In this document: piece by piece, positions 10,221 through 20,338 of the stretch
How positions within the stretch are numbered: position 1 is the first letter of the stretch
Layout: each line of letters starts with the position of its first letter
Assembly (NCBI RefSeq): GCF_001050115.1
Contig: NZ_CP012024.1
Span: forward strand, 3,246,001-3,310,000
Length of the DNA: 64,000 bases
Origin: Bacillus smithii
GTDB lineage: Bacteria > Bacillota > Bacilli > Bacillales > DSM-4216
Direction: 5' to 3'
The notes under the pieces: generated by a model
Told to the model about the DNA's origin: nothing
The model's input: only the letters and a program-made list of their open reading frames with translations
Databases searched by the model: none
Position numbers and translations under genes: made by a program

Positions 10221-11712
10221 GTAATTTTCCTCCAGTCGCTAACGTCATAATCGTTTCTTGGTCAGCTTCTTTTCCTTGAAGTTCACCTGCGATTTTCCCT
10301 TCATGAATGACAAGAATGCGGTCGCTCATCCCTAATATTTCAGGAAGTTCCGAGGAAATCATAATAATCCCCATTCCACGATCGGTTAATTCATTCATGA
10401 GCTGGTAAATTTCACGTTTGGCGCCAACATCAATTCCTCTTGTCGGTTCGTCCAAAATTAAAACTTTCGGGCCAATGCCAATCCATTTCGCAATGACCAC
10501 TTTTTGTTGATTACCGCCTGATAAATTTCCTGCAGCTTCTTCTATTGAAGATGTTTTAATTTTTAAACGCTTGCTCATCATGTCGACGAACTTTTCCTCT
10601 TCTTCACTTTGAACGATTCCTTTAGGTGCCAAGCTAAATAAGTTAGGAAGGGAAATGTTTTCTCTAATCGAAAAGTCTAAAATTAATCCTTCCTCTTTTC
10701 GGTTTTCCGTTGCAAAAGCCATATGTTTTCGCACAGCATCATATGGATTTTTAATCGTTACTTTTTGGCCGTCTATGAATATTTCCCCTTCATCCAGCGG
10801 ATCGATGCCGAATAGGCTGCGCATGATCTCTGTGCGTCCCGCACCCATCAAACCGGAAATACCCAAAATTTCCCCTGAACGAAGCGAAAAATGAATGTTT
10901 TCGAAGTAGCCTTTTCTTGTTAAATTTTTGACTTCAAACACGATCTTCCCCGGTTTAGGTCGTCTCTCCGGAAAACGATCTTTTAGTTCACGCCCCACCA
11001 TTTTTTTCACTACTTCATCAAAGTTCGTTTCTTTTATCGGGGAAGTATGGACGGTTTTCCCGTCGCGCATAATGGTAATGCGGTCGCAAATCGTAAAAAT
11101 TTCCTCCATACGGTGAGAAATGTACACAATCGATACGCCGTCTTTTTTCAAAGATTCCATCAACTGAAAAAGTCTTTGAATTTCCCTGTCTGTTAAAGCA
11201 GAGGTAGGTTCATCCATTATGATCACTTTGGCATCGGTCATCAAGGCTTTGGCAATTTCGATCATCTGTTGTTCTCCAACAGAACAAAGACCCGCTTCTT
11301 GTTCCAAGGGAAGAGTCATCCCAAGGCGTTTAAAAACATCTTTTGCTAGCGCTTTCATTTTTTTCGTATTTAAAATTCCGAGTTTATTCGTTGCTTCTTT
11401 CCCAATAAACAAGTTTTCTAGCACGGTCATTTCCGGCCAAATATTTAATTCTTGGTGAATAAACATGATTCCGGCATCTTCTGCCTCTTTTGGACTTTGA
11501 AAATCCGTTTCTTTTCCATCGATGACAATCTTGCCGTTATCTTTTTTATGAAGACCTGTCAAGATGTTCATTAATGTTGATTTTCCGGCTCCGTTTTCCC
11601 CCATCAGTGCATGTACTTCGCCGGGTTCTAGCGTAAAATAAACACCATCAAGTACTTTATTAGCACCAAATGATTTATGAATATTTTTCATTTCAATCCG
11701 CACTTTTTTCAC
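10201..11712 (-). CDS. rbsA: Ribose ABC transporter ATPase (duplicated domains)
   Basis: A 503-aa protein with two ABC domains. The first has Walker [10 protein letters not shown], signature VGEQQ and Walker [12 protein letters not shown]. The second has a degenerate Walker A region GLMGAGRTE, signature LSGGNQQK and [13 protein letters not shown]. This asymmetry is normal for RbsA. It energises ribose uptake at the cytoplasmic face. Its start overlaps the rbsD stop by 4 bp. Confidence 0.96.
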   Translation of the reverse strand: MKKVRIEMKNIHKSFGANKVLDGVYFTLEPGEVHALMGENGAGKSTLMNILTGLHKKDNGKIVIDGKETDFQSPKEAEDAGIMFIHQELNIWPEMTVLENLFIGKEATNKLGILNTKKMKALAKDVFKRLGMTLPLEQEAGLCSVGEQQMIEIAKALMTDAKVIIMDEPTSALTDREIQRLFQLMESLKKDGVSIVYISHRMEEIFTICDRITIMRDGKTVHTSPIKETNFDEVVKKMVGRELKDRFPERRPKPGKIVFEVKNLTRKGYFENIHFSLRSGEILGISGLMGAGRTEIMRSLFGIDPLDEGEIFIDGQKVTIKNPYDAVRKHMAFATENRKEEGLILDFSIRENISLPNLFSLAPKGIVQSEEEEKFVDMMSKRLKIKTSSIEEAAGNLSGGNQQKVVIAKWIGIGPKVLILDEPTRGIDVGAKREIYQLMNELTDRGMGIIMISSELPEILGMSDRILVIHEGKIAGELQGKEADQETIMTLATGGKLHEHTNN

Positions 11713-12116
11713 TCCTTTCCTGTTGAAAAAATGACGCCTGCTTGCAATATACAGTTGGAATAAGGAGTTGCTTCTCCTGTTCGGATGACCGCTTTTGCTT
11801 GTTTCATGAACTGTTTCAATTGTTCATGGGAGATAAAATCCACCATTCCGCTAAATTCAGATTCTAAAAATTGAAACTGAGCGGGATTATTCGTTTTGAT
11901 TTCTTCAGCTGCAATGGCTTTTTCGACGACCATATCATCATGTATGACCTTCACAACCTCTTGAAAGGTAGGAGTTCCGATTTTTATGGCTAAATCAATT
12001 TTGGGAATATCTTTTGGCACCGGAAGGCCTAAATCACCGATGACGATCCAATCGGTATGGCCGAGATCCGCAAGGACTTTTGCAATAGAACTGTTCACGA
12101 TTCCATGTCGTTTCAT
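11709..12116 (-). CDS. rbsD: D-ribose pyranase
   Basis: A 135-aa protein [20 protein letters not shown], matching RbsD, which interconverts beta-pyranose and beta-furanose forms of ribose so that RbsK can act. His20 of the family is present (LGHTD). The ATG at 12116 overlaps the rbsK stop in an ATGA arrangement. The upstream extension of the frame lies inside rbsK and is rejected. Confidence 0.95.
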   Translation of the reverse strand: MKRHGIVNSSIAKVLADLGHTDWIVIGDLGLPVPKDIPKIDLAIKIGTPTFQEVVKVIHDDMVVEKAIAAEEIKTNNPAQFQFLESEFSGMVDFISHEQLKQFMKQAKAVIRTGEATPYSNCILQAGVIFSTGKE

Positions 12117-12997
12117 TTTGCAACCACCCTTTCCACTTCTTCCCGCGTCGGCATTCCACCTTGTGCCCCAAACTTGGTAACCGATAGGGAAGCAGCGCAA
12201 TTCGCAAATCGCAAGCTTTCTGTTATCGATTTTCTTTCTGCCAAAGCGACTGCAAATGCGGCATTAAACGTGTCCCCGGCTCCTGTCGTATCGACCACAT
12301 CGACTTTGTAAGACGGAATGACGACTTCCTCTGTTCCGTTATGATAACGCACCCCATGCTCTCCTTCCGTAATGATTAATTTATTCGGTAAAGCGGCAAG
12401 CATCTCAGATCGTTCTTTCCCGTCAAATAAAACTTGATATTCATGTTCGTTTGGCGTTAAAAACGTTGCTTTTGATATCACTTCTGGATTAATTTTTCTG
12501 GCAGGCGCCGGATTTAAGACAAGCTTCACTTCATTCGAAGCACAAACGTCTGCCACATATTCTACTGTTTCTTCCGGAATTTCTTGTTGAATCAACACTA
12601 CATCCGCTTTCTTGATGGACTCTAAGGCTATCTCTACATAGTCTGGAGTAATGAAATCATTCGCCCCTTTTACGACAATAATGCTGTTGTTTCCATCCGC
12701 CAAAGTAATGTGGGCTGTGCCTGACTCCACGCCTGTAACCGGTTTCACAAAATCGGTTGAAACACCATTTTTTTGTAAATTATCGACGATCAAACTTCCA
12801 TAATGATCATCACCGACACAACCAATCAATGTCACTTCGGCGCCAAGTCTTGCCGCTGCCACGGCCTGGTTTGCTCCTTTACCGCCCGGCACGGTTTTAA
12901 AAGAAGTACCAATAATGGTTTCTCCTGCTTCTGGTCTTCTTGGTGAAGTGACCACTAAATCCATGGACGAACTTCCGACTACCACTATTTTAATCAT
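12113..12997 (-). CDS. rbsK: Ribokinase
   Basis: A 294-aa PfkB-family kinase phosphorylating ribose to ribose 5-phosphate. Motifs: GGKGANQAVAAARLG (substrate and PfkB signature 1) and DTTGAGDTFNAAF (signature 2, with the catalytic Asp). Start MIKIVVVGSSSMD at 12997 shares its A with the rbsR stop TAA. GGTGGAG precedes it. Confidence 0.96.
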   Translation of the reverse strand: MIKIVVVGSSSMDLVVTSPRRPEAGETIIGTSFKTVPGGKGANQAVAAARLGAEVTLIGCVGDDHYGSLIVDNLQKNGVSTDFVKPVTGVESGTAHITLADGNNSIIVVKGANDFITPDYVEIALESIKKADVVLIQQEIPEETVEYVADVCASNEVKLVLNPAPARKINPEVISKATFLTPNEHEYQVLFDGKERSEMLAALPNKLIITEGEHGVRYHNGTEEVVIPSYKVDVVDTTGAGDTFNAAFAVALAERKSITESLRFANCAASLSVTKFGAQGGMPTREEVERVVAK

Positions 12998-13971
12998 TAA
13001 GACTCCACCTTTCTTGTCGTTTCTCTTTCTATTAATTTTACGGGCAGTTTTATCTGAGTATCCATACATTTTTCTTTTCTTAAAATAGCCAACAAAAGCT
13101 TGGCTGCTTCTTCGCCCATTTTATAGGCTGGTTGATGAATGGTGGTTAAGGGCGGAAAAACTAGTTCACTAATGGGGACATCATCGTATCCGATTATTTG
13201 CAGATCTTCCGGTATTCTTTTGCCGATTCTCAACGCCTCATGAAGGACAGCGGTTGCCACCACATCATTACATGCCAATATTCCGTCTGTTTTAGGATAC
13301 TTTTGAAAAACTTCCTTTGCACTGGCTTTTGCTCCATTAAAAGTAAAGGACGTATCCATGACGTAGAAGCAAGCACTGGATTGGCTTAAAACGTCAAGAG
13401 CGGCTAGAAAACGTTCTTGTGCAGGACGTATATGCTGCGGTCCTCTTAACACCGTAATCTCTCTGCTCCCGCGTTCCAATAATGTTCTAGCTGCCAATCT
13501 CCCTCCTTGCTGATGATTGGAGTAAACAGAAGGAAATTGATCTGTCGTTCGATCGAGCAGCACGACAGGAATTTTTAAATTCAAAAAACGATCTGAATGG
13601 ATCGTGGATGCAATGATGCCCATTACATGATTTTGAAGAAACGTTTCAATATAACGAAACTCCTTTTCCATATCTTCATCGCTGTTGCCAACGATCAAAC
13701 GATATCCCTCATGTTGAACAGCATCTTCCACACCACGGGCTAATTCGGGAAAAAAAGGATTCGTGATATCTGGAAGCAAAAGACCGATTAGTTTGGATTC
13801 CCGCTTGTATAAAGATCTAGCCACTTCATTCGGCTTGTAGTTAAGCTTTTGAATGACTTCCAGAACTAATTTTTTCGTATCCTCCTGTACATATCCGCTC
13901 TTGTTTAAAACACGGGAAACCGTTGCTACAGAGACCCCCGCCTCTCTCGCAACGTCTCTAATCGTCACCAA
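12997..13971 (-). CDS. rbsR: LacI-family ribose operon repressor
   Basis: A 324-aa LacI/GalR regulator. The N-terminal helix-turn-helix reads TIRDVAREAGVSVATVSRVL and is followed by the hinge and a periplasmic-binding-protein-like effector domain (LLLPDITNPFFPELARGVED). It is the first gene of rbsRKDACB, as in B. subtilis. The start is TTG at 13971 or GTG at 13968 after AGAGG. It is expected to repress its own operon and release on ribose. Confidence 0.93.
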   Translation of the reverse strand: MVTIRDVAREAGVSVATVSRVLNKSGYVQEDTKKLVLEVIQKLNYKPNEVARSLYKRESKLIGLLLPDITNPFFPELARGVEDAVQHEGYRLIVGNSDEDMEKEFRYIETFLQNHVMGIIASTIHSDRFLNLKIPVVLLDRTTDQFPSVYSNHQQGGRLAARTLLERGSREITVLRGPQHIRPAQERFLAALDVLSQSSACFYVMDTSFTFNGAKASAKEVFQKYPKTDGILACNDVVATAVLHEALRIGKRIPEDLQIIGYDDVPISELVFPPLTTIHQPAYKMGEEAAKLLLAILRKEKCMDTQIKLPVKLIERETTRKVES

Positions 13972-13993
13972 TTGGTTTCACCTCTACGAAAAC

Positions 13994-14007
13994 TGTAACC
14001 GTTTACA
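13994..14007. promoter_or_regulatory. cre box (CcpA site) on the rbs promoter
   Basis: TGTAACCGTTTACA matches the cre consensus TGWAANCGNTNWCA at every position and is nearly palindromic. It begins 3 nt downstream of the -10 hexamer, a repression position. It could equally be the RbsR operator, since LacI-family sites share this core. Confidence 0.85.
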
Positions 14008-14010
14008 TAT

Positions 14011-14039
14011 ATCTTACTCTTTCATGCTAAAAAGTGCAA
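14011..14039 (-). promoter_or_regulatory. Sigma-A promoter of the rbs operon
   Basis: On the minus strand, -35 TTGCAC (14039-14034), a 17-nt spacer and -10 TAAGAT (14016-14011), immediately upstream of the cre box and 40 bp from the rbsR start. Confidence 0.65.
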
Positions 14040-14466
14040 TCCTTAATTTTTTGTAAAAAAATCATGATAAATTAGTTTGTTCTCTTTCTCCAAGTTGAAC
14101 GAATACATTCTCTCTTAAAACGGCTTTGCTTGCTCAGAATTTTTTAATGAACTCGAAATAGCCTCGTTCTTTTGGAAGGTTGATAAGGTTGATCTTCCCG
14201 GTCTCATGAATGCCTTCTTCTTAGCAGAGTGATTTCTTTTTGATCACCAATAAAACAAAGAAAAATTTTGCCATTAATCCTTCATTCCCAAAATCCGCAG
14301 AGTGATGATTGTCGCCGAAACGGTCATTTACTCTCCTTTTTTCGCCGTCCAAAATTCCATATCAAACTATTACTCAAAATATTTTCTTGCAAATGTATAA
14401 AACTATTCGTTATTGACCAAGATGTAAATAAGAAAAAAACATTTTTACAAAAGGGAGTTGAGAACC
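14040..14466. other. Divergent intergenic region rbsR / rsfA
   Basis: About 430 bp without a gene. A forespore promoter for rsfA is expected, but I could not identify a clear one. AAGGGAG (14451-14457) is the rsfA ribosome site. Confidence 0.4.
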
Positions 14467-15162
14467 ATGAAAACACGCCAGGATGCCTGGACTGAAGAAA
14501 ATGATCTGCTTTTAGCAGAAACTGTACTGCGTCATGTAAGAGAAGGAAGCACTCAATTAAACGCTTTTGAGGAAGTTGGGGACAAGTTAAACCGGACGTC
14601 TGCTGCTTGCGGCTTTCGCTGGAACGCTGTCGTCCGCCATCAATATGAAAAAGCTCTTCAGCTTGCGAAAAAGCAGCGAAAACAGCGGCAAAGGCTGTTA
14701 GGCAAAGACCAAGGAGGCAAAAAGAAACTTCTTTATCAGCCGCCTGTGCCTTCCATAGAGGAAGTGGAAGCGATGTCCCTGCCCGTGGCAAACGATAATC
14801 TAAAAACCGGAGAACAAGAAGCGGCATTGCCTGCTGTTATCGCACCAAGCGGTGAAATCACGCTGGAAAAAGTCATTGCATTCTTGCAAAACATGACCCA
14901 TTCCAACTACCACGCAGATATTTTAAAAAGCGAGAATGCCAGATTGAAGCAGGAAATTGCGACCTTAAAGCAAGAAAAAGAAGAATTGGAAAAGAAAGTG
15001 AAAGAACTAGAAAAAAATTCTATGATTATGCAAGAAGACTACGAAACTTTAATAAAGATTATGAACCGCGCCCGCAAACTAGTCTTGTTTGAAGACGAGG
15101 AACCGGCTCCGACTACTTTTAAAATGGATCGAAACGGAAATTTAGAAAAAGTGGCTGAATGA
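14467..15162 (+). CDS. rsfA: Prespore-specific regulator RsfA-like
   Basis: A 231-aa protein [20 protein letters not shown]. The N-terminal Myb/SANT-like DNA-binding domain (about residues 5-60, with W8, W50 and [10 protein letters not shown]) is typical of RsfA. A long coiled coil follows at about 150-195 ([19 protein letters not shown]). B. subtilis RsfA modulates sigma-F-dependent genes in the forespore. Context near ywfO and lipL matches B. subtilis ywfN. The in-frame upstream TTG at 14458 lies in the ribosome site, so ATG 14467 is the start. Confidence 0.92.
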   Translation: MKTRQDAWTEENDLLLAETVLRHVREGSTQLNAFEEVGDKLNRTSAACGFRWNAVVRHQYEKALQLAKKQRKQRQRLLGKDQGGKKKLLYQPPVPSIEEVEAMSLPVANDNLKTGEQEAALPAVIAPSGEITLEKVIAFLQNMTHSNYHADILKSENARLKQEIATLKQEKEELEKKVKELEKNSMIMQEDYETLIKIMNRARKLVLFEDEEPAPTTFKMDRNGNLEKVAE

Positions 15163-15170
15163 TTATAGAA

Positions 15171-15217
15171 AGATCTGTCCTCCGCCGATGCTTTGGCGTT
15201 GAGGACGGATCTTTTTT
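15171..15217. terminator. Terminator between rsfA and lipL
   Basis: Long stem AGATCTGTCCTC / GAGGACGGATCT with an inner CGCC/GGCG helix and TTTTTT on the plus strand. It can also serve the convergent lipL. Confidence 0.88.
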
Positions 15218-15220
15218 GCA

Positions 15221-16066
15221 TTAGCAGGAGGCAGCCAAGAGCTTTTCGTTGCGTTCAGTTACCCGCTTCAGGTAGTACTGATAAAGCTCTATTTCTTCCC
15301 CTTCCAATTGGCTCATATAAAGGGTTTCACTGACCGTTTTTAATGCCGTGAAAAATCGGGTCATCACTTTCGTCATCGATAAAGCTGGGTCGATTAACTC
15401 AGCGAGGGAGGCCATCACTTCCGGCCGAATTTCGGGGTACTCCCACTTGGTTACAACGTCTTTTTTCCCAGCTTGGTAAAATTTTCGAATCAACTCCGCT
15501 CGTTCTGCCCCGCTTCCGGTGACGCCTATATAAATTTGGACGGCAACGCCATTTTTTATTCGTCTTTGCGATATCCCGGCAAACTTTTTTCCGCGAATGC
15601 TCAAATCATAGCTTCCGGGACAGTAAGAACCTATGATTTCTCTCGCTTCGATTTCTTCAGGATAATCGTGAAACATTAATTGAACCAGCTTCCACACGGC
15701 ATCATACCCTCTATCAATATCGATGCCTTTTTCCGTATCCGGAAATATTAAAGAAAGATTTAAAACTCCTTCATCAAGCAATACAGCCAGTCCGCCCGAG
15801 TTTCGGACAATATAGCGGTAGCCCGCATTTTCTAAGACTCTTAAACCATCTTGAAGAAAAGGAAGTTTCGTATCTTGGGTGCCAAGAACCACCGTCTGAT
15901 GGTGAACCCACGCTCTTGCAGTCGCAGGGGAAGCACCTGCTCCAACGGAAGTGCAAAGCGTATCATCAGCCGCGAACGATTGCAAAGCGTCAAACATCGG
16001 CCCTAAACTTGATTGGTCGATAATCCTCCACGCTTTCTGTTGTAATAGAGCCAAAGCATTACTCAT
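15221..16066 (-). CDS. lipL: Octanoyl-[GcvH]:protein N-octanoyltransferase
   Basis: A 281-aa BPL/LplA/LipB-fold amidotransferase. The conserved [18 protein letters not shown] lipoyl-transferase motif lies at about 88-106. The active-site Cys (about 149) is in [10 protein letters not shown], followed by the KFAGISQRR lysine motif. LipL moves octanoate from GcvH to E2 subunits in the Bacillus lipoate pathway. Start at 16066, 9 nt after AAGGAG. Corresponds to B. subtilis ywfL. Confidence 0.93.
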   Translation of the reverse strand: MSNALALLQQKAWRIIDQSSLGPMFDALQSFAADDTLCTSVGAGASPATARAWVHHQTVVLGTQDTKLPFLQDGLRVLENAGYRYIVRNSGGLAVLLDEGVLNLSLIFPDTEKGIDIDRGYDAVWKLVQLMFHDYPEEIEAREIIGSYCPGSYDLSIRGKKFAGISQRRIKNGVAVQIYIGVTGSGAERAELIRKFYQAGKKDVVTKWEYPEIRPEVMASLAELIDPALSMTKVMTRFFTALKTVSETLYMSQLEGEEIELYQYYLKRVTERNEKLLAASC

Positions 16067-16335
16067 CAAAAAATTCTCCTTCAGTCATCGTTTCGTGATC
16101 CTATTATATCACCGCTATTTCACGGATGGAAAGAATAGAAAGCGATTGTTCGCCTGCCTAAAATAAAGGTCCACTTCTAGGAAATTTTCGGTTTCTCTCA
16201 TTGTAATCCCTCTTTCTAAATGAAGCTTCAAGAATTAGCCACAACTGCACAGGTTTCTTTTCAGATGAATAGGGACAAACTATGGTATATTAAAAAAAGA
16301 GAAAGTTGAAGCATTTTGAATAGGAGTTGATATCG

Positions 16336-17091
16336 TTGAGTGAAGCTGCGCAAACACTGGACGGCTGGTACGTCCTTCATGATTTTCGAACCATCGATTG
16401 GGCCCTGTGGAAAACTCTTTCCAGCGAAGAACGTCAATTAGCTCTGGCTGAACTTAACCGTTTCTTAGAAAAATTAGAAAAAACACAAGCTGAACAAAAA
16501 GGCAGCCATGCGCTCTACTCCATCGTGGGGCAAAAAGCCGATATAATGCTTATGACATTGCGCCCAACAATGGAAGAATTGAACGAGCTGGAAAATGAAT
16601 TTAATAAACTAACAATCGCGGAGTTTACGATCCCGAGCTACTCATATGTATCCGTCGTGGAACTAAGCAACTATCTCCCTTCTGATTCCGATGAAGATCC
16701 ATATGAAAATCCATATGTGCGTTCTCGGCTTTATCCCATTCTGCCAAAATCGAAATACATTTGCTTTTATCCAATGGACAAACGCCGGCAAGGAAACGAC
16801 AACTGGTATATGCTTCCAATGGAAGAACGCCGTGAATTGATGAGAAGCCACGGATTAATCGGACGTAAATATGCCGGCAAAGTCAAACAAATTATTTCCG
16901 GTTCGGTCGGTTTTGACGATTACGAATGGGGAGTTACCTTATTTGCCGACGATGTTCTCCAATTTAAAAAATTGGTCTATGAAATGCGTTTTGATGAAGT
17001 AAGCGCCCGCTACGGCGAATTCGGTTCATTCTTCGTCGGTCCGTTGTTGGAAAAAGAAAAACTTCCTCAATTTTTTCATATCAATGAATAA
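16336..17091 (+). CDS. hemQ: Coproheme decarboxylase
   Basis: A 251-aa chlorite-dismutase-fold protein (B. subtilis YwfI). It converts coproheme to heme b, the last step of the coproporphyrin-dependent pathway. The proximal heme ligand His172 is in [17 protein letters not shown], and the DFRTIDW and YPMDKRR segments are typical. TTG at 16336 with TAGGAG at 16321-16326 is the likely start. It is divergent from lipL. The B. subtilis order has pta between these genes; it is absent here. Confidence 0.94.
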   Translation: MSEAAQTLDGWYVLHDFRTIDWALWKTLSSEERQLALAELNRFLEKLEKTQAEQKGSHALYSIVGQKADIMLMTLRPTMEELNELENEFNKLTIAEFTIPSYSYVSVVELSNYLPSDSDEDPYENPYVRSRLYPILPKSKYICFYPMDKRRQGNDNWYMLPMEERRELMRSHGLIGRKYAGKVKQIISGSVGFDDYEWGVTLFADDVLQFKKLVYEMRFDEVSARYGEFGSFFVGPLLEKEKLPQFFHINE

Positions 17092-17099
17092 ATCGAGAT

Positions 17100-17135
17100 A
17101 GGTCCTTAAGAGCCAAACTCTTAAGGACCTTTTTC
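17100..17135 (+). terminator. hemQ terminator
   Basis: Perfect 13-bp stem (17100-17112 with 17118-17130), a 5-nt loop and a T tract. Confidence 0.93.
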
Positions 17136-17640
17136 TTTCTCTCCGTTTATGAAAACCTGTATTCTTTCCCCCTAAAAAACTTTGTCGCAAAATTTGTACA
17201 ATTCATTAAGAAAGCTGTTCATTTTTTGAAGATGCTTGCATAAGTATGAAAATGGGCTATTTCATTAAAAAACATAAAGACGCTCTTCAAAAAGTGAGGT
17301 GAAATACAGAAAAACTGCCTATAGCGAAGATGGTGCTTTTTCTGTCTGTTTTATAGGAAAGGTAAGCCTATAATCCATAAAAGATGGATGTTCCAATGCC
17401 ATTGCTTTCCTGTTTGCAACTGATAAGACCTATTGGCAGCGCCATGCTTCCAACCTCCGAAGACATATCAGAAGAGCCAGAAATAGAAAATGGTTGGCAA
17501 AAGAACCATTTCACCCGTCAACTAAAAAGTGGTTGTTTCATGAACAGTTTCCTGAATAGAACCAGGCAGGTCTATTCCTTTTACTTTCTATTAAACCTCT
17601 TGCCCAAGGTGTATGAATATTAGAATAAGGAGGAGCTCGA
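17136..17640. other. Gene-poor interval before gerQ
   Basis: 500 bp with no supportable gene. A mother-cell promoter for gerQ is expected close to 17600, but I could not assign it. AAGGAGGAGCTCG at 17628-17640 is a strong ribosome site. Confidence 0.4.
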
Positions 17641-18126
17641 ATGAGGCAACAACCAAGTGGTAACCAACAAGTGTATTATACTTATCCGCAAGGATATCCG
17701 GCTCAAGCGGTCCAGCCAAGCCCATATCCTCATGTACCCTTTTACCCTGGAGCGAGCCAGCAACAGCAGCAAGTAGGAGGTGCTGCTCCAAGCCAACAAA
17801 CTCCAACCAGCGTCGCTCAATATATTCCGGGAATGCTTCCCCTAGAGCAATCGTATATTGAAAATATTTTACGGCTGAATAAAGGGAAACTCGTCACCGT
17901 ATATATGACATTTGAAAACAATCGAGAATGGAATGCCAAAATCTTCAAAGGAATTATCGAGGCAGCCGGCCGCGATCATCTTATTATAAGCGACCCGCAA
18001 ACAGGCACACGCTATTTGCTTCCTATGGTATACGTGGACTACATTACATTTGAAGAACCGATTGAGTATGAATATCCGTTTGCAGGCGGAGGCGGCGGAC
18101 CAGGCGGATCGTACCAGCCAAGATAA
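17641..18126 (+). CDS. gerQ: Spore coat protein GerQ
   Basis: A 161-aa protein. The N-terminal 65 residues are Gln/Pro/Tyr-rich, low-complexity and lysine-free. The conserved domain follows (PLEQSYIENILRLNKGKLVT, then TGTRYLLPMVYVDYITF). The C-terminus is Gly-rich (GGGGGPGG). GerQ is cross-linked into the coat by transglutaminase Tgl and is needed for correct localisation of the cortex hydrolase CwlJ. It corresponds to B. subtilis ywdL. No cwlJ is adjacent. Confidence 0.93.
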   Translation: MRQQPSGNQQVYYTYPQGYPAQAVQPSPYPHVPFYPGASQQQQQVGGAAPSQQTPTSVAQYIPGMLPLEQSYIENILRLNKGKLVTVYMTFENNREWNAKIFKGIIEAAGRDHLIISDPQTGTRYLLPMVYVDYITFEEPIEYEYPFAGGGGGPGGSYQPR

Positions 18127-18242
18127 CGTGCCCTTTATTGGGGTGTTTTAAGCGTGATGATCCTGCTCGTTTAACGATTCAAATGCATGATTTCTATCCC
18201 TAGCTTCGCGGATATCACAAGCACAAAACAGAAACAATCAAA

Positions 18243-18290
18243 AAAAGAAGAGGCCCCTACAAAAGCGGATGGGATCGCCTCTTCCTTTTA
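18243..18290. terminator. Terminator between gerQ and ywdK
   Basis: AAGAGGC / GCCTCTT inverted repeat with a large loop, followed by CCTTTT on the plus strand and preceded by an A-run (T-run on the minus strand). Convergent genes flank it. Confidence 0.55.
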
Positions 18291-18320
18291 ATATTTGATT
18301 GTATTGACAATCCAATCTTT

Positions 18321-18692
18321 TTACATCCACTTGGTTGCTGCCAAAACAAGCAAAAACCAACCTATTAAAAACGAGATCCCGCCTAAAGGAGTAATGGCCC
18401 CCAAAATATGAATTTTCGTCAAACTGAGTACATACAAACTTCCCGAAAAGAGCACAATTCCAATAAACAAAAGCCATCCCGACCAAGAAATAAGTGAACT
18501 AGCCGGATATTTTCCCGCTAAAATGGCGACAATCAACAGCCCAAGTGCATGAAACATTTGATATTGGACGCCGGTTTTCCAAATATCCATATACTTTTGT
18601 TCCAATTTTCCTTCCAGTCCATGTGCGCCAAACGCCCCCAACGCCACAGCCAGCAGTGCATTAATAGCCCCTATTATGACAAAAATTTTCAT
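18321..18692 (-). CDS. ywdK: DUF423 membrane protein YwdK
   Basis: A 123-aa integral membrane protein with four hydrophobic helices. The N-terminal ALGAFGAHGLE and C-terminal ITPLGGISFLIGW are hallmarks of DUF423. Molecular function is unknown. The neighbourhood gerQ-ywdK-ywdI-ung is that of B. subtilis. Confidence 0.92.
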   Translation of the reverse strand: MKIFVIIGAINALLAVALGAFGAHGLEGKLEQKYMDIWKTGVQYQMFHALGLLIVAILAGKYPASSLISWSGWLLFIGIVLFSGSLYVLSLTKIHILGAITPLGGISFLIGWFLLVLAATKWM

Positions 18693-18797
18693 CCTGTTCC
18701 CTCTCCCTTCAAGGTTTTGCTGCCACTTATCTATACAGCCATCTGCTTAAAAAGCATTTTAGTGTTTCCATCTCCGGGTCCAGCGGCAAAAAATTCG

Positions 18798-19067
18798 TTA
18801 AAAATCAAAAATGGAATCTCCGTTGGCTCCATCATCCGTTTCCAGCTTGTTTCCTTGCAAAGGCAAAGCCCTTTCTTCAGCAGGACTGACAGGCGTGCTG
18901 TTCTCTTCCAAAAATGCCGCAGGGTTCAATTGTGAATCGAGCACAACTTCACACAGAGTTTTTATGGTATAAAGATGCTGATATAATGCATCGCTATTTT
19001 CTTCTTGGCGCGCCTTTTTTGTTTCCTCTTCAATTTTCTTTAAAAGTTGATAATGGCTGATCTGCAA
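18798..19067 (-). CDS. ywdI: YwdI family protein (DUF5327)
   Basis: An 89-aa soluble, helical protein with the conserved SHYQLLKKIEEETKKA and LYTIKTLCEVVLD segments. The start is TTG at 19067, placed 8 nt after GGAGG; a GTG at 19076 sits inside that ribosome site and is less likely. Function unknown. Confidence 0.85.
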   Translation of the reverse strand: MQISHYQLLKKIEEETKKARQEENSDALYQHLYTIKTLCEVVLDSQLNPAAFLEENSTPVSPAEERALPLQGNKLETDDGANGDSIFDF

Positions 19068-19389
19068 AATCTCCACCTCCCTAAGCCCATTTTTAAACCC
19101 TTCTCTGTTTCACGGATTAAAAGTCCTCTATTGGCTTTATCGGTATGCTTTCAAAATGAAAAGGACATCATAATTCCATTATGATCGTTCTGAAATATGT
19201 AATTCAAGCGAAAAAATTCTTCTGTAAATCGTCGCCACTTTTTCAAATAATCCGTAAAACAAGGCCCGAAAACCGAGTATTTTCACAGTATGCTTTGTTT
19301 TGCTACAATATGGGTCGTATAGATCTATTCTATCAAAACAGGTCTAATTTTTACATTTGTATGGGAATCAAAAAAGAAAGGAGACGATC

Positions 19390-20253
19390 ATGATGAACAC
19401 TAATCTCGAATGGCTGCAAGAAATAGACGGGAGCCTATGGCTGACAGAAAATGACCGAAATACGCTGAAAATCAGTTATAAACTAAAAGAGATTCTTTTC
19501 TCAGAACAATCCCCCTATCAACATGTCATGATTGTAGATTCGTATGATTTCGGAAGAATGCTGGTTTTAGACGGGGTTGTACAAACGACTTCCTTGGATG
19601 GACACATTTATAATGAAATGATTACCCATGTTCCTATTCTGCTTCATCCCCATCCTAAAAAAGTGCTCATTATCGGAGGCGGCGACTGCGGCGCAGCAAG
19701 AGAGGCAGCCAAACATCCCGGCATCGAACAAATCGATATGGTGGAAATTGACGAACTGGTAGTGAAATCTTGCAAACAATATTTACCGGATGTTTCAGGG
19801 AACTTATCCGATCCCCGCGTTCAATTTATTTTTGAAGACGGGATTGAATTCGTGAAAAATCGCCAAGACGAATATGATGTGGTCATCATTGACTCCTCCG
19901 ATCCTGTCGGGCCCGCAGAAGCATTATTTACACATGACTTTTATGCAAGCGTAGAAAAAGTATTAAAAAAAGACGGCATTATAGTATGTCAAAGTCAATC
20001 TCCTTTGTTCCATCAGGAGATTCTTAAACAAACGTTTGATCATATTCAAAATTTATTCCCTTATGCCGGTGTCTATAAAGCTGTTGTTCCAACCTACCCA
20101 GGAGGAATGTGGAGTTTTACGCTAGGATCAAAAGTCTATCCGATTGATACTAACAGCAAACAAGTACCTAACCTTGATACCAAATATTTCAACGCCGAAA
20201 TTTTCCAAAGCTGTTTTCTTCTCCCTCAGCAAATGAAAAACCTGCTGAAATAA
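19390..20253 (+). CDS. Second spermidine-synthase-like aminopropyltransferase
   Basis: A 287-aa SpeE paralogue. Its motifs differ from the speE at the start of the window: GGGDCGAARE instead of [10 protein letters not shown], and DSSDPVGPAEALF instead of [13 protein letters not shown]. The catalytic Asp region and YPGGMWSFTLGSK are retained, so it is likely active. It may use a different amine acceptor (agmatine, spermidine or a longer polyamine); this is inference. AAAGGAG precedes ATGATG at 19390/19393. It lies alone between ywdI and ung, with a parS palindrome just after it. Confidence 0.85.
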   Translation: MMNTNLEWLQEIDGSLWLTENDRNTLKISYKLKEILFSEQSPYQHVMIVDSYDFGRMLVLDGVVQTTSLDGHIYNEMITHVPILLHPHPKKVLIIGGGDCGAAREAAKHPGIEQIDMVEIDELVVKSCKQYLPDVSGNLSDPRVQFIFEDGIEFVKNRQDEYDVVIIDSSDPVGPAEALFTHDFYASVEKVLKKDGIIVCQSQSPLFHQEILKQTFDHIQNLFPYAGVYKAVVPTYPGGMWSFTLGSKVYPIDTNSKQVPNLDTKYFNAEIFQSCFLLPQQMKNLLK

Positions 20254-20338
20254 ACTTCTTTCTATATCCATGCATGCAAGAAAAGCTGGAAATTCACAAC
20301 AGATTCGTTTGGATGATAAAAAATCCTTCAAGCATTTT

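Noticed and set aside
14324..14827. 167-residue frame antisense to rsfA
   Set aside because: Antisense to a well-supported gene and without coding features of its own.
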